Assembly (NCBI RefSeq): GCF_000526375.1
Contig: NZ_JAFY01000005.1
Location: forward strand, 248,001-312,000
DNA: 64,000 bases
Direction of reading: 5' to 3'
Source of the DNA: Aminiphilus circumscriptus DSM 16581
GTDB lineage: Bacteria; Synergistota; Synergistia; Synergistales; Aminiphilaceae
The notes under the pieces: model-generated
The model's database searches: none
Seen by the model: only the letters and a program-made list of their open reading frames with translations
Told to the model about the DNA's origin: nothing
Made by a program: the position numbers and the translations under genes
Part shown: positions 1 through 8,201 of the stretch, in pieces
How positions within the stretch are numbered: position 1 is the first letter of the stretch
How the letters are laid out: each line of letters starts with the position of its first letter

Positions 1-682
1 TTCGCAGGCCGAACAGCTCTTCCAGTCGCCAGACCTGATCTCTGGCGCAGACCACATAGCAAAGATCACCCGCAAGGAGCGCGTCCTCTCCGGAGGGAAC
101 AAATCCCTCTTCACCTCTGTTCACATAGATGACGACCGAGACAAGAGTCGGGAAGGATTTCCTTAATTCTTTCAAGGGCGTCGCAACAAGAGGGGACCTC
201 TCGGCGATGCGGAAAGCATAGACTCCCGCCTTTCCTCCGGCGATCTCCACGGTCCGGACAGCGGAGGAGACGGCGAGCAGTTCCTCGATCTCCCGGGCGA
301 CGGAACGTTCGGGGGAGATGAGCATGTCGATGCCGAGTTCCCGGGACCAGTTTTCGTTGTCCGTGAATTCCAGGCTCCTGGCCCGCCCCATCACCTTGGG
401 CGTTCCCGCCCGTTTCGCGATCCAGCATGCGAGGATGTTCACCTCGTCGTGATTCGTACAGGCAATGAGCAGATCCGTAGCACAGGGAATACAGATGCCA
501 GCCCGTTCGAGGACATGAGGACGGGCTCCGTTCCCCCGGACCACCATTACGTCGAGTTCGTTTTCAACCTTGGTGGCCTTGGCCTCGTCCGCCTCGACCA
601 CCGTGACGTCATGCCCCTCCTGGGAGAGCTGCGACGCAACGGCAAATCCCACTTCCCCCGCTCCGACGATCACTATGCGCAC
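1..682 (-). CDS. trkA: Trk potassium uptake protein TrkA, N-terminal part (runs off the window)
   Basis: Peripheral NAD-binding regulatory subunit of a Trk/Ktr-type potassium channel, acting at the inner face of the membrane. Translation from a GTG at 682 gives a Rossmann beta-alpha-beta start with the GAGEVG dinucleotide-binding motif at residues 7-12, then an acidic residue after the second strand (VVEAD). The stretch VVRGNGARPHVLERAG and the later LLIACTNHDEVN follow the TrkA-N pattern. The start is set by an AGAGGTGAG ribosome binding site just upstream; no ATG fits. The C-terminal half lies beyond position 1. It is divergent from the asparaginase-like gene at 774, with a 91-nt shared upstream region. 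The channel subunit TrkH/TrkG would be expected further left and cannot be seen. Confidence 0.9.
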   Translation of the reverse strand, partial: MRIVIVGAGEVGFAVASQLSQEGHDVTVVEADEAKATKVENELDVMVVRGNGARPHVLERAGICIPCATDLLIACTNHDEVNILACWIAKRAGTPKVMGRARSLEFTDNENWSRELGIDMLISPERSVAREIEELLAVSSAVRTVEIAGGKAGVYAFRIAERSPLVATPLKELRKSFPTLVSVVIYVNRGEEGFVPSGEDALLAGDLCYVVCARDQVWRLEELFGLR

Positions 683-773
683 GATCTCTCACCTCTTCAC
701 AAACCAATGAACGTTTCCTCATCCCCGCTTTGGTGGTACACTCTTCCGGGAATTTTCAAGGAGGTGTCATCTC

Positions 774-1757
774 TTGCCCAGACGTGGTACGTTCGCCCTC
801 GTCATCGCCGGCGGTCCAGCCCTGCCATCTTCCCCAAAAAAAGGGGAAGAGAACGGCAAAGAACATCCTCTTTGCGACCTTTCCATCTTTCCAGACTTGA
901 GAGAACTGGACGTGGAGCTCGTGGAATGGAGCCGCCAACCCACGAGCCACTATACCATACGGATGGCGACGGATCTGGTTGAACTCCTGCGAAAACTCGT
1001 CGAAGACGGTGTTTCCGGCATCGTCGTCTCCTCCGGCACTGACCTTCTGGAGGAAGTAGCCTACCTCACGGACCTCCTTTGGGTCTACCCGCAACCATTG
1101 GTCTTCACCGGAGCACTCGTCCAGTGGGAAAACCTCGGCTCCGATGCGCCGGTCAATCTGTATCAGTCCTTCCTCGCCGCTACGTCGGAAGCCGTGTGGG
1201 GACTCGGCGTCGTGGTGTGCATGCAGGACCAGATCTTCAGCGCCTCGGAAGTGACAAGAGACGTGAGTCATCGGAGAGATGCCTTCGCCGCCCCTGGAAG
1301 AGGCCCCATCGGTGAAATCGTGGGAGAACGGCTCCTCATCAACCGGCGCCCCACACGCCCCACCGCACTGGGAGAATCGGTCATTCCCGCCAGGGAAGTC
1401 GAACTGATCACCGCGTCTCTGGGAAGCGGAGACCGCCTTCTCGCCTGCCTGAGCCAGACATCGGACCTGGATGGACTCGTCATCGCCGGATTCGGCATGG
1501 GCAATGTCCCCCCCTCGTGGCTGCCCCACCTGAAAAACCTCGTGCGTAAGGAAATTCCCGTGGTCATCACCTCCCGGTGCAATCAGGGGAGAGTCGTCAA
1601 GAACCGATCCTACGAGGGAAGCGCCACCAGGCTCATGGAAATGGGCGTCCTCGACGGAGGCGCCCTCCGCCCTCAACAGGCACGTCTTCGCCTCGCCGTC
1701 GGCCTCGGCGCCGGACTCGCCGGGAAAGACCTCCAGCGTTACCTCCTAGAGGGCTGA
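774..1757 (+). CDS. Asparaginase-family protein lacking key catalytic residues
   Basis: Belongs to the L-asparaginase/GatD fold by overall pattern. The conserved second region appears as SSGTDLLEE near residue 83, matching the family HGTDTMEET, and further matches are the DAFAAPGRGPIGEI and IAGFGMGNVP segments. The first signature, normally TGGT with the nucleophilic threonine, reads AGGP near residue 13. The lysine of the VTKT segment is replaced by arginine (VTRD). The canonical asparagine-hydrolysis mechanism therefore should not work, so the protein may be a non-catalytic or altered-specificity paralogue. The start is TTG at 774, 6 nt after an AAGGAGGTG ribosome binding site. Length (327 aa) is normal for the family. 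An MFS carrier follows after 22 nt and is probably co-transcribed. Confidence 0.8.
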   Translation: MPRRGTFALVIAGGPALPSSPKKGEENGKEHPLCDLSIFPDLRELDVELVEWSRQPTSHYTIRMATDLVELLRKLVEDGVSGIVVSSGTDLLEEVAYLTDLLWVYPQPLVFTGALVQWENLGSDAPVNLYQSFLAATSEAVWGLGVVVCMQDQIFSASEVTRDVSHRRDAFAAPGRGPIGEIVGERLLINRRPTRPTALGESVIPAREVELITASLGSGDRLLACLSQTSDLDGLVIAGFGMGNVPPSWLPHLKNLVRKEIPVVITSRCNQGRVVKNRSYEGSATRLMEMGVLDGGALRPQQARLRLAVGLGAGLAGKDLQRYLLEG

Positions 1758-1779
1758 GAGCACGCGCCCTTCCGAACCC

Positions 1780-2937
1780 ATGACCTGGAAAAGGGACTAT
1801 CTCCTTCTGTGGAGCACGGCGTTTCTCCACCTGTGCGTCGCCATGACGTTCTTCGCCTTCCCCATCCAATTGGTCCGATGGGGGTTTTCAACCATGGACG
1901 TGGCCTGGCTCGCTTTTTCCATGGATTGCGCGCTCGTCCTCGCTCGTCCCGCCGTCAAATGGGTTCTCGATCACATGGGACCTAAATCGACCCTCATACT
2001 CGCCTCCGCGCTTCTCGCCTTGGCCTCCCTGGCGATGTACCTGGCGGGCAACCGCTTCTGGCTCCTGGTTCCGGCAAAAATGCTTCACGGCGTTTCTCTG
2101 TCGTTTCTTCTCGTGGCATACATCGTCTACGCCTCACACGCGCTTCCCCTCCCCCTCCTCCAACGCGGGCTTTCCTGGCTCGGGCTCACCACCATCCTGC
2201 CACAACTGGTGATCGTTCCCTTTGCGGAAAAACTCCTCCTTTCGGAACAGGTGGGGGCTTTCTTCCTCTCTCTCGGCATCCTGGCCCTCGCCGCCCTGGG
2301 CTGTGCGTCCCTCCTCACCTTTCGGGACACGTCCCCGGAGGAACACCGAAGCACTCCCGAAAACATGCTGCGAAATTCTCTTTTCCGGCAGATTCTCACG
2401 ATCACCTTCGCGCAAAACCTCGTAAACTGCATCGTGCAGACATTCGTCGCACTCCTCGCTGCATCCAGAGGCAGCTACGCCTCGGCCTTTTTCATTCCCT
2501 ACAGTCTCGGGAATCTCCTCACTCGGGGCATTCTGGCCCGGCGCATCAGCCTCTTCCTCCCCATGTCCGTGGTCCTCACCTCGCTTTGCGGCATCTCCGT
2601 CGCCGTCTTCGGCATCAGCCTGGCAAAGACAACCGCAGTCCTTGCTCTTTTCTCAGGACTCTACGGCCTCTTTCAGGGGCCGCTCGACCCCTCGATGATG
2701 GCTCTTACGGCACGACTGTTTCCGAAGAACCGCAATGCCGCCTTCACGGGATACATGACGTCCCAGGACACTGCGTGGGCGCTTGGTCCGCTTTTCGGGG
2801 GCAGCATCGGCGGCCATTCTCTCGCCTCGATCTTCTTTCTCTCCGGGGGATTGGCCGTCACCACCACGGTAGCCTGCTGGAAATGGTTCCGCCCCCAGGC
2901 CGCACCGACATCTTCCGATTCTCCCTCCTCTTCCTGA
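1780..2937 (+). CDS. MFS transporter
   Basis: Integral membrane protein of 385 aa with about 12 hydrophobic segments in the order expected of the major facilitator superfamily. The loop between helices 2 and 3 carries a degenerate motif-A-like stretch (ARPAVKWVLDHMGPKS), and basic residues flank the helices. It is likely a secondary transporter of a small molecule; the substrate cannot be read from sequence. It starts at ATG 1780, 22 nt after the asparaginase-like gene, and probably shares its transcript. The C-terminal tail is Pro/Ser-rich. No frameshift is seen. Confidence 0.85.
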   Translation: MTWKRDYLLLWSTAFLHLCVAMTFFAFPIQLVRWGFSTMDVAWLAFSMDCALVLARPAVKWVLDHMGPKSTLILASALLALASLAMYLAGNRFWLLVPAKMLHGVSLSFLLVAYIVYASHALPLPLLQRGLSWLGLTTILPQLVIVPFAEKLLLSEQVGAFFLSLGILALAALGCASLLTFRDTSPEEHRSTPENMLRNSLFRQILTITFAQNLVNCIVQTFVALLAASRGSYASAFFIPYSLGNLLTRGILARRISLFLPMSVVLTSLCGISVAVFGISLAKTTAVLALFSGLYGLFQGPLDPSMMALTARLFPKNRNAAFTGYMTSQDTAWALGPLFGGSIGGHSLASIFFLSGGLAVTTTVACWKWFRPQAAPTSSDSPSSS

Positions 2938-2980
2938 AGAAAAACGACCGAACATTTCCTCCTGAAATTCGCCTTGCCCA

Positions 2981-3008
2981 TTGTACTTCCACTGTACTAT
3001 GGTAGAAT
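2981..3008 (+). promoter_or_regulatory. Sigma-70-type promoter for the PPC-domain gene
   Basis: TTGTAC (2981-2986) and TAGAAT (3003-3008) with a 16-nt spacer, 35 nt ahead of the ATG at 3043. This separates the PPC gene from the asparaginase-MFS pair. Confidence 0.6.
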
Positions 3009-3042
3009 ACAAGTAAACACAAGAAACGAGGAGGTGGAGACC

Positions 3043-3468
3043 ATGCGTTACGCGGCGACCAGCGAAATAGTGGCCATCCGGCTCTCCGAGGGTGAAGATG
3101 TGCGGAGCTGTATTGCCCAAGTGTGTGAGGAGAACAACATTGACTCCGCCGTGGTCGTAGGCGGTGTGGGAATGCTACGGGACGTTACGTTCGGCTGGTT
3201 CAACGGCAACGAATACGTGACGAAGGAATACGGTGAGGTCTTCGAACTTCTTGCGTTGAGCGGCAATGTGAGCATCAAGGACCAGGCACTCTACCCCCAC
3301 CTGCACGGCGCCTTGAGCAAACCCGATCACTCCGTGGTGGGGGGGCACCTCCTCCGAGCAGTGGCGGACCATAATGTGGAACTCTTCCTCAAACCACTGA
3401 ATACCATCAGTCTCGCCCGCAAGTTCGACGGGTGGTTCGACGCGATTCTTCCGCTCAAAAGAGAATGA
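3043..3468 (+). CDS. PPC/DUF296-domain protein
   Basis: Single-domain protein of 141 aa of the PPC (plant and prokaryote conserved, DUF296) family. In plants this domain is attached to AT-hooks; in bacteria it occurs alone as a trimer of uncertain role, often called a DNA-binding protein. The family pattern is visible: an N-terminal RLSEGEDV strand-turn, GGVGMLRDVTFGWF, LSGNVSIKD, then HLHGALSKPDHSVVGGHLL near residue 95. The start at ATG 3043 is fixed by GAGGAGGTGGAG just upstream. It has its own promoter and is followed by a strong hairpin at 3512, so it is monocistronic. Confidence 0.85.
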   Translation: MRYAATSEIVAIRLSEGEDVRSCIAQVCEENNIDSAVVVGGVGMLRDVTFGWFNGNEYVTKEYGEVFELLALSGNVSIKDQALYPHLHGALSKPDHSVVGGHLLRAVADHNVELFLKPLNTISLARKFDGWFDAILPLKRE

Positions 3469-3511
3469 CCGGGAACAAGGCGACAACAGGGAACGCAGGG
3501 AACGCACGATG

Positions 3512-3545
3512 CGCAACGAGGGAGCCCTGTGGCTCCCTCGTTGCG
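3512..3545 (+). terminator. Hairpin after the PPC gene
   Basis: Perfect 15-bp stem (3512-3526 with 3531-3545) and a 4-nt loop, 43 nt after the PPC stop. There is no T-run after the stem, so it may work as a weak or bidirectional terminator between the convergent PPC and YbaK genes. Confidence 0.5.
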
Positions 3546-3597
3546 TCGGATGCATTGGAGCGGTTACGGAAAAGGCACCTCGAGCCCAAAGACATCG

Positions 3598-4080
3598 TCA
3601 CTTTTTGATGTCCCTGGCCTCGCCTCCGGTGATGCGTCGCAACTCCTCCGGCGAAATGGGGAAGAAAGCGTGATCCGAGCCTGCCGCCGCCCATACCACG
3701 GGGAACTGAAAGAGTTCTTCATCAAGAAGCGCAAAAGGCTGCTCCGGGTATCCCACGGGAGGAACTCCGCCGATGCGGAACCCCGAATAGGCGAAGACAA
3801 AATCGGGATCGCACATGCGCACCTTGCGGGCATTCAGATGCCGCTTCACTTTCTTCAGGTCCACCTTGTTCGGACCGCTCATGAGAGCAAGCACGGGCCT
3901 TTCATCGGCGAGAAGCAGAATACTCTTGAGAATCTCCGACGGCGGCACGCCCACGGCCATGGAGGCATCCTCCACGGTGAAGATAGTCGCCTCGGTCATC
4001 CGGATCTCAACGGGAAATCCCGCTTCGTGGAGCCATTTACGGACTTTTTCGACAGAATCCGTCTGCTGCGTCTGCTGCAA
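3598..4080 (-). CDS. YbaK/EbsC-family aminoacyl-tRNA deacylase-like protein
   Basis: Protein of 160 aa of the YbaK/ProXp family, whose members hydrolyse mischarged aminoacyl-tRNAs. Seen: TEATIFTVEDASMAVGVPPSEILKSILL, the conserved LMSGPNKVDLKKVKRHL segment with the family lysine, and GFRIGGVPPVGYP near residue 105. The chosen start is TTG at 4080, preceded by GAGGAGGGG at good distance; the frame is open further upstream but runs back into the transglycosylase gene. It lies 26 nt downstream of that gene and is likely the last cistron of the glutaredoxin-LysR-transglycosylase run. Which mischarged tRNA it edits cannot be told. Confidence 0.85.
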   Translation of the reverse strand: MQQTQQTDSVEKVRKWLHEAGFPVEIRMTEATIFTVEDASMAVGVPPSEILKSILLLADERPVLALMSGPNKVDLKKVKRHLNARKVRMCDPDFVFAYSGFRIGGVPPVGYPEQPFALLDEELFQFPVVWAAAGSDHAFFPISPEELRRITGGEARDIKK

Positions 4081-4106
4081 CGGCTGTTCCCCTCCTCGGT
4101 GTTTCT

Positions 4107-6269
4107 CTATTCCTGGGCCGGTTCCTCCTCGACGAATTCCTGCACTTCCATCTCGGAGGGGATCTCCGAAGCCTCCCCTCCCTGCAAGACCCCGCCGTTT
4201 TCGCCGGACGACGGTGCGGACCCGGCATAAAGCAGGCGGTACACAAAGTGATTGGCCATGACCTTGCGGACATATCCGTTGGTCTCCTCGTAAGGAATAC
4301 TCTCCACCCATTCACGAATGTCCCGCCCGTTTTCGAGCCAGCGCTTCACCGCCCCACCACCGGCGTTGTAGGCGGCGACGGCATGCTCGATGGCGTCGAA
4401 ACGTTTGAGGTTCATGGAAAGATGGGCTGTTCCCAAGAGAATGTTCGTCTCCGGCTTGTAGGCGTTCCCCAGCTCCATGCCCAATCCTTTCGCTTCGCCC
4501 TTTGCCGTGGCGGGCATGAGCTGCATGAGTCCCATGGCACCCACATAGCTGGTGGCGTTGGGGTCGAAGGCACTTTCCTGACGCATCACCGCCCAGAGCA
4601 GATGCGGGTCCACTCCAAAACGCTGTGCCGCAGCGAGGATTTCTTTTTCGTGAGGCCGGGGATAAAGCATCTCCAGCAACTCCCGCGGAAGCGTCTTCCC
4701 CTGTTGAAGAAGCCCTGCCAACGTTCCCGCCAGATGATAGGCACCCCGAATGTCCCCCTGCCATCGGGCGATTCGGGCCGCGTGAAAACGGTCCTTGGGA
4801 GAGGAACTCTTTCCTAGTTGGATTCTCGCATAAGTGATGAATCCCCATTGCTCGAGGAGACTCCCCTCCCCCTGAAGAACAGGAGGCAGATCATCGGAGA
4901 TAGGTTTCGATCCCTGGGGATTCAGCCAAAAGGTATAGATGCTCGTTGGAAACGACTCGCCCAGGCGCTGGCGGTTCCGGACAGCGGATGCACCGTCTCC
5001 GATTCGCTCCCGCGCCTCGGCGCTCCAATAGAGAAACCTTGCAGGCCAGTCGCCTCCGGCGGAGGTTTCGAGCCCTTGTTCCCAGAACCGCGCGGCGGTC
5101 TTCCACTCGTCGCGCAGCCAGGCACGCCAACCATCCTCCCAAAGAAGCTCCGCCGCATAGAAGCTGCGGGGAGCCCCCTTCAACAATTTTGCCCGCCATT
5201 CCAGGGCCTTTTCCGGAGCGCTCTTTTCCTGAAGCCGCACAAGATAGTACGCTGCGGCCTCTCCTGGTTTGCCCGTGCGTTTTTCCGCCACTTCGGACAG
5301 AAGAGGAAGAACAACATCGCGATAGCCGTTTCTCGCGGCAATGTCCAGCCGCTTCACCGCTCGTTCCGCATAGCGATCTCCCGAGATCGCCACAGTCCCC
5401 CAGAGAGCGATCCCTTCATTTGCCTTCCCCATTCGGTACAGTGAAAAGGCGTGCCAAAATCGGGCCCTTTCCCCTGCCCCCTTCTTTTCCGCATCCTTGA
5501 GGAATTGCGCCGCCTTGGCGTAGTTTTGATCCACGTAAGCGGCATATCCCAGCTTCGTCAGGGCGTCGGCACCGAGATTCTTCTTTTTTCCGAGAAGCTT
5601 GAGGGCTGTTCGATTCATGGGGTAGTCGTCGAGCATGCGGAGCGCATCGGACACTTCCGCCTCGGGAAACGCCAGCAGTGCGTCGAGTGCAGGCTTGCGC
5701 AGCGTCTTGTCGTCTCCGAGTTTCACCATCTGGCGGAACCATGTGCGGCTCGCCGCGGTGTTGCCGAGATCCCGTTCGAGCCGGGCCAGCGCATACGCAA
5801 CATAATATTTGAGCCCTTGAGGTGCGGTTTTCCAGAGGCTCTTCGCCCTTTCAAGCCCCGCTTGCTTTCTGTCCGAACGCTCCTCTCCGAGAACAAAGAG
5901 CATCTCCATATAGGGGTGTAATTCCTGGGGGCAATCTTTTCCGATTCTGTGAAAAAGTTCCATGGCCTCTCCGTAACGCCGCTGCATCCAAAGGGCATTC
6001 GCAGCGACAGAGAGTTCCCGGGGAGACAAATCGGCACTCCTGGCAACGACAAGAGCATTCAGAGGCTGCCATTTTCTGTTCCAGAAAAGGACGTCTACGG
6101 AATCGTTTTCTTTTGCCTCCGCTCCGGAAGGTTGTCCGGCAAAAACGAAGACACAAAGCCCGAGGCAAAAGAAGAGCGACAACGGCGTCCGGATTCGCCC
6201 TCGTGGAAGGAACCGCGAACGCCCCGAAGACAGGAAGTGGAAGAAACCTTTCTCCGCGAACAAGCTCAC
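4107..6269 (-). CDS. Soluble lytic murein transglycosylase
   Basis: Secreted or periplasmic peptidoglycan lyase of 720 aa. A long basic stretch and a hydrophobic segment (about residues 30-48) form a signal peptide. Residues 60-500 are helical repeats like the superhelical U-domain of Slt70. The catalytic goose-type lysozyme domain starts near residue 550: LLWAVMRQESAF with the catalytic Glu near 565, then GAMGLMQLMPATA and HAVAAYNAGGGAVKRWL. The tail (about residues 690-720) is acidic and low complexity. The start is GTG at 6269, overlapping the LysR stop as GTGA, which suggests translational coupling. YbaK follows closely. Confidence 0.93.
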   Translation of the reverse strand: MSLFAEKGFFHFLSSGRSRFLPRGRIRTPLSLFFCLGLCVFVFAGQPSGAEAKENDSVDVLFWNRKWQPLNALVVARSADLSPRELSVAANALWMQRRYGEAMELFHRIGKDCPQELHPYMEMLFVLGEERSDRKQAGLERAKSLWKTAPQGLKYYVAYALARLERDLGNTAASRTWFRQMVKLGDDKTLRKPALDALLAFPEAEVSDALRMLDDYPMNRTALKLLGKKKNLGADALTKLGYAAYVDQNYAKAAQFLKDAEKKGAGERARFWHAFSLYRMGKANEGIALWGTVAISGDRYAERAVKRLDIAARNGYRDVVLPLLSEVAEKRTGKPGEAAAYYLVRLQEKSAPEKALEWRAKLLKGAPRSFYAAELLWEDGWRAWLRDEWKTAARFWEQGLETSAGGDWPARFLYWSAEARERIGDGASAVRNRQRLGESFPTSIYTFWLNPQGSKPISDDLPPVLQGEGSLLEQWGFITYARIQLGKSSSPKDRFHAARIARWQGDIRGAYHLAGTLAGLLQQGKTLPRELLEMLYPRPHEKEILAAAQRFGVDPHLLWAVMRQESAFDPNATSYVGAMGLMQLMPATAKGEAKGLGMELGNAYKPETNILLGTAHLSMNLKRFDAIEHAVAAYNAGGGAVKRWLENGRDIREWVESIPYEETNGYVRKVMANHFVYRLLYAGSAPSSGENGGVLQGGEASEIPSEMEVQEFVEEEPAQE

Positions 6270-7141
6270 GGCATCCCCACCTCCTGACGGAGAAATTCCA
6301 CAAGGGTCTTCACCGGCCGAAAAGCCAGGCTGCCGTGAACGAAGAAGAACGGGCGCAGGAGAGGCGGTGCGAAGGAACGCGCCACGAGGTTGCCGTCGGA
6401 AGGAACCGCAAGCGAGGAGACCACCGCCATCCCTCCTCCGGCGGCGACGGCCCTCACCAATGCGGCGGTATGACCGAAACGCAGCGGAGAGGCTGGAATC
6501 GCCCGACCCCCATTCCGGAGTGCCTCCTCGAGGACATGGCGAGTTCCCGATCCGTCGATGCGCCCCACCAATTCCTGCCCGGCAAGATCTTCCTGCAGAA
6601 TGGACTCCCTTTTAGCGAAGGGATGTTCCCGAGGGCAAAGCAGCACAAGTTCATCCGTGAAGAAGTGGGTACTCGCAAGTCCCGGCAGGTTTCGCTCGGC
6701 TCCCACCACAGCCAGATCCGCACGTCGTTCCATCAGATCCGACAGCGCCTGCTTCGTGTCCGAGACGGACACCTCCACTTCAACCCGGGGATAGCTCCTG
6801 TGAAAACGAACGAGAAGTTCCGGCAGGAGGAAGTCGCCCGGAATCGAACTGGCGCTGAGGCGGACAAGCCCCTCCACTTCTCCGGAAGTCTCGGCGATCT
6901 CCTTGCGAACAGCCCTTTGGAGTTCGAGGACCTGCAGGGCATAGCGATAGACGACCTCTCCCTGACGGGTCAACAACGAGCGTGCGTGCCCACGAACGAG
7001 AAGATCCGTTCCGAGTTCCTCTTCAAGTTTGGAAATATGTTTGCTCACTGCGGGCTGAGAGAGCCCCAGAAAGGCAGCCGCTCTCGAAATACTCCCTTTT
7101 TCGACAGTGGTGATGAAACTCTCGAGTTCCCTGCTGTCCAC
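6266..7141 (-). CDS. LysR-family transcriptional regulator
   Basis: Regulator of 291 aa. The N-terminal winged helix reads LESFITTVEKGSISRAAAFLG, then LSQPAVSKHISKLEEELG and the wing. The C-terminal part is a periplasmic-binding-like effector domain with VRLSASSIPGDFLLPELLVRF. GTG at 7141 is taken as the start since it gives a standard-length N-terminus; the frame is open through the glutaredoxin gene but that part is not LysR-like. It sits 16 nt after the glutaredoxin gene and overlaps the start of the transglycosylase. The ligand is unknown. Confidence 0.88.
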   Translation of the reverse strand: MDSRELESFITTVEKGSISRAAAFLGLSQPAVSKHISKLEEELGTDLLVRGHARSLLTRQGEVVYRYALQVLELQRAVRKEIAETSGEVEGLVRLSASSIPGDFLLPELLVRFHRSYPRVEVEVSVSDTKQALSDLMERRADLAVVGAERNLPGLASTHFFTDELVLLCPREHPFAKRESILQEDLAGQELVGRIDGSGTRHVLEEALRNGGRAIPASPLRFGHTAALVRAVAAGGGMAVVSSLAVPSDGNLVARSFAPPLLRPFFFVHGSLAFRPVKTLVEFLRQEVGMP

Positions 7142-7157
7142 GATCTTTTCCGAAGAA

Positions 7158-7403
7158 TCAGCTCGCCTCGACGAACGCGCCGAGCGCGTCGTCGATGGCG
7201 TCCCGGTCGAATCCGACAATGACGCGCCCATCGATGTCGAGGACGGGAACGCCCACTTGGCCCGTGAGCGTTTTGATGGTCTCCACCGCGCTCGGATCCC
7301 TGGCAATATCACATTCCTCGAACGCCACCTCCCGCCTCCGAAGGTATGCCTTCACCTTTTCACACCAAGGACATGTGGATGTGCTATAAAGCCGGATAGT
7401 CAT
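7158..7403 (-). CDS. Glutaredoxin-like protein
   Basis: Small thiol-redox protein of 81 aa with the glutaredoxin fold: strand IRLYSTSTCPWCEKVKAYL with active site CPWC at about residues 10-13, the cis-proline in QVGVPVLDIDG, and the GFDRDAIDDAL helix. It resembles NrdH/glutaredoxin-type proteins of anaerobes. The second ATG (7403) is preferred over 7418 because the GGAGGA ribosome binding site lies between them. It is the first gene of the run leading to LysR and the transglycosylase. Confidence 0.88.
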   Translation of the reverse strand: MTIRLYSTSTCPWCEKVKAYLRRREVAFEECDIARDPSAVETIKTLTGQVGVPVLDIDGRVIVGFDRDAIDDALGAFVEAS

Positions 7404-7461
7404 TCCGTTTTCCTCCATTCGACGAAATCTTCAGGGATTGTACCACGAGGTGCAAACCCCT

Positions 7462-7971
7462 TCACGACTCGTGGACAATCTCCGAAGAATCTCCACAAGT
7501 GCAGGAATCGCTGTGATCACAACTGCATCGGACAAGTTCGCCCGTCCTGAGGTACTCATGATACCGCTGGAGCCAGCGCGGCGTCGGTAAAGAACAGACG
7601 TGGAGGAAACGGAGAAAGGCAGTAAAACGCTCCTGGCACACAGGTGTAATGCAATGCTCCACCGCACATGCGTTCGACAATGCCGCGTCCTCGTCGAGGC
7701 CGAGAACATCCTGGAAAAAAGCGCCGAGAAGCCGTTCTCTTTCGAGAATCTCCTCAGCCAGACCGGCCCCAGCCTCCGTGAGTTCCAAATAACCGTACCG
7801 CTCCTGCCGGACAAGCCCCTCTTCCTTGAGGGGGAGCACGCCCCCCACTGCAGTGGGCGCCCGAACACCGAGTTCCGCGGCGAGATCTTTCATGCGCACT
7901 ACCTTGCGTTCCCGCTGGAGCTTGTATATTGTCTTCAGATAATCTTCGCCCCGGGACGTCACGGTTGCCAT
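7462..7971 (-). CDS. DtxR/MntR-family metal-dependent regulator
   Basis: Regulator of 169 aa. The N-terminal winged helix is YLKTIYKLQRERKVVRMKDLAAELGV followed by APTAVGGVLPLKEEGLV, the DtxR layout. Residues near 95-105 (ALSNACAVEHC) carry the Cys/Glu/His ligands typical of the metal-sensing helix, so it probably senses Fe2+ or Mn2+. The C-terminus is Cys- and His-rich (RCSCDHSDSCTCGD), beyond the usual ligands. The ATG at 7971 has AGGTGGA upstream. It is divergent from the CitG-like gene across 230 nt. No metal transporter is adjacent, so its targets are elsewhere. Confidence 0.88.
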   Translation of the reverse strand: MATVTSRGEDYLKTIYKLQRERKVVRMKDLAAELGVRAPTAVGGVLPLKEEGLVRQERYGYLELTEAGAGLAEEILERERLLGAFFQDVLGLDEDAALSNACAVEHCITPVCQERFTAFLRFLHVCSLPTPRWLQRYHEYLRTGELVRCSCDHSDSCTCGDSSEIVHES

Positions 7972-8201
7972 CTATACATCCACCTACCTTTGTTAGTGCT
8001 TTCTATTTTAGTTCGAGTATGCCTCACGTCGCACTTTCCGTCAACACGAATCATTACCTTGACCCTATCCTTTTGATGGAGAAGAAGGTACCACGAGATC
8101 CTTCGTTTCCGGGTGGAACACGAAGCGCCATCATCCCTCCGCATCGCGGAAAAGATCGGGCAAAACAGCGACGAGCCACACAGACAGGGGAGGTCTCACA
8201 C

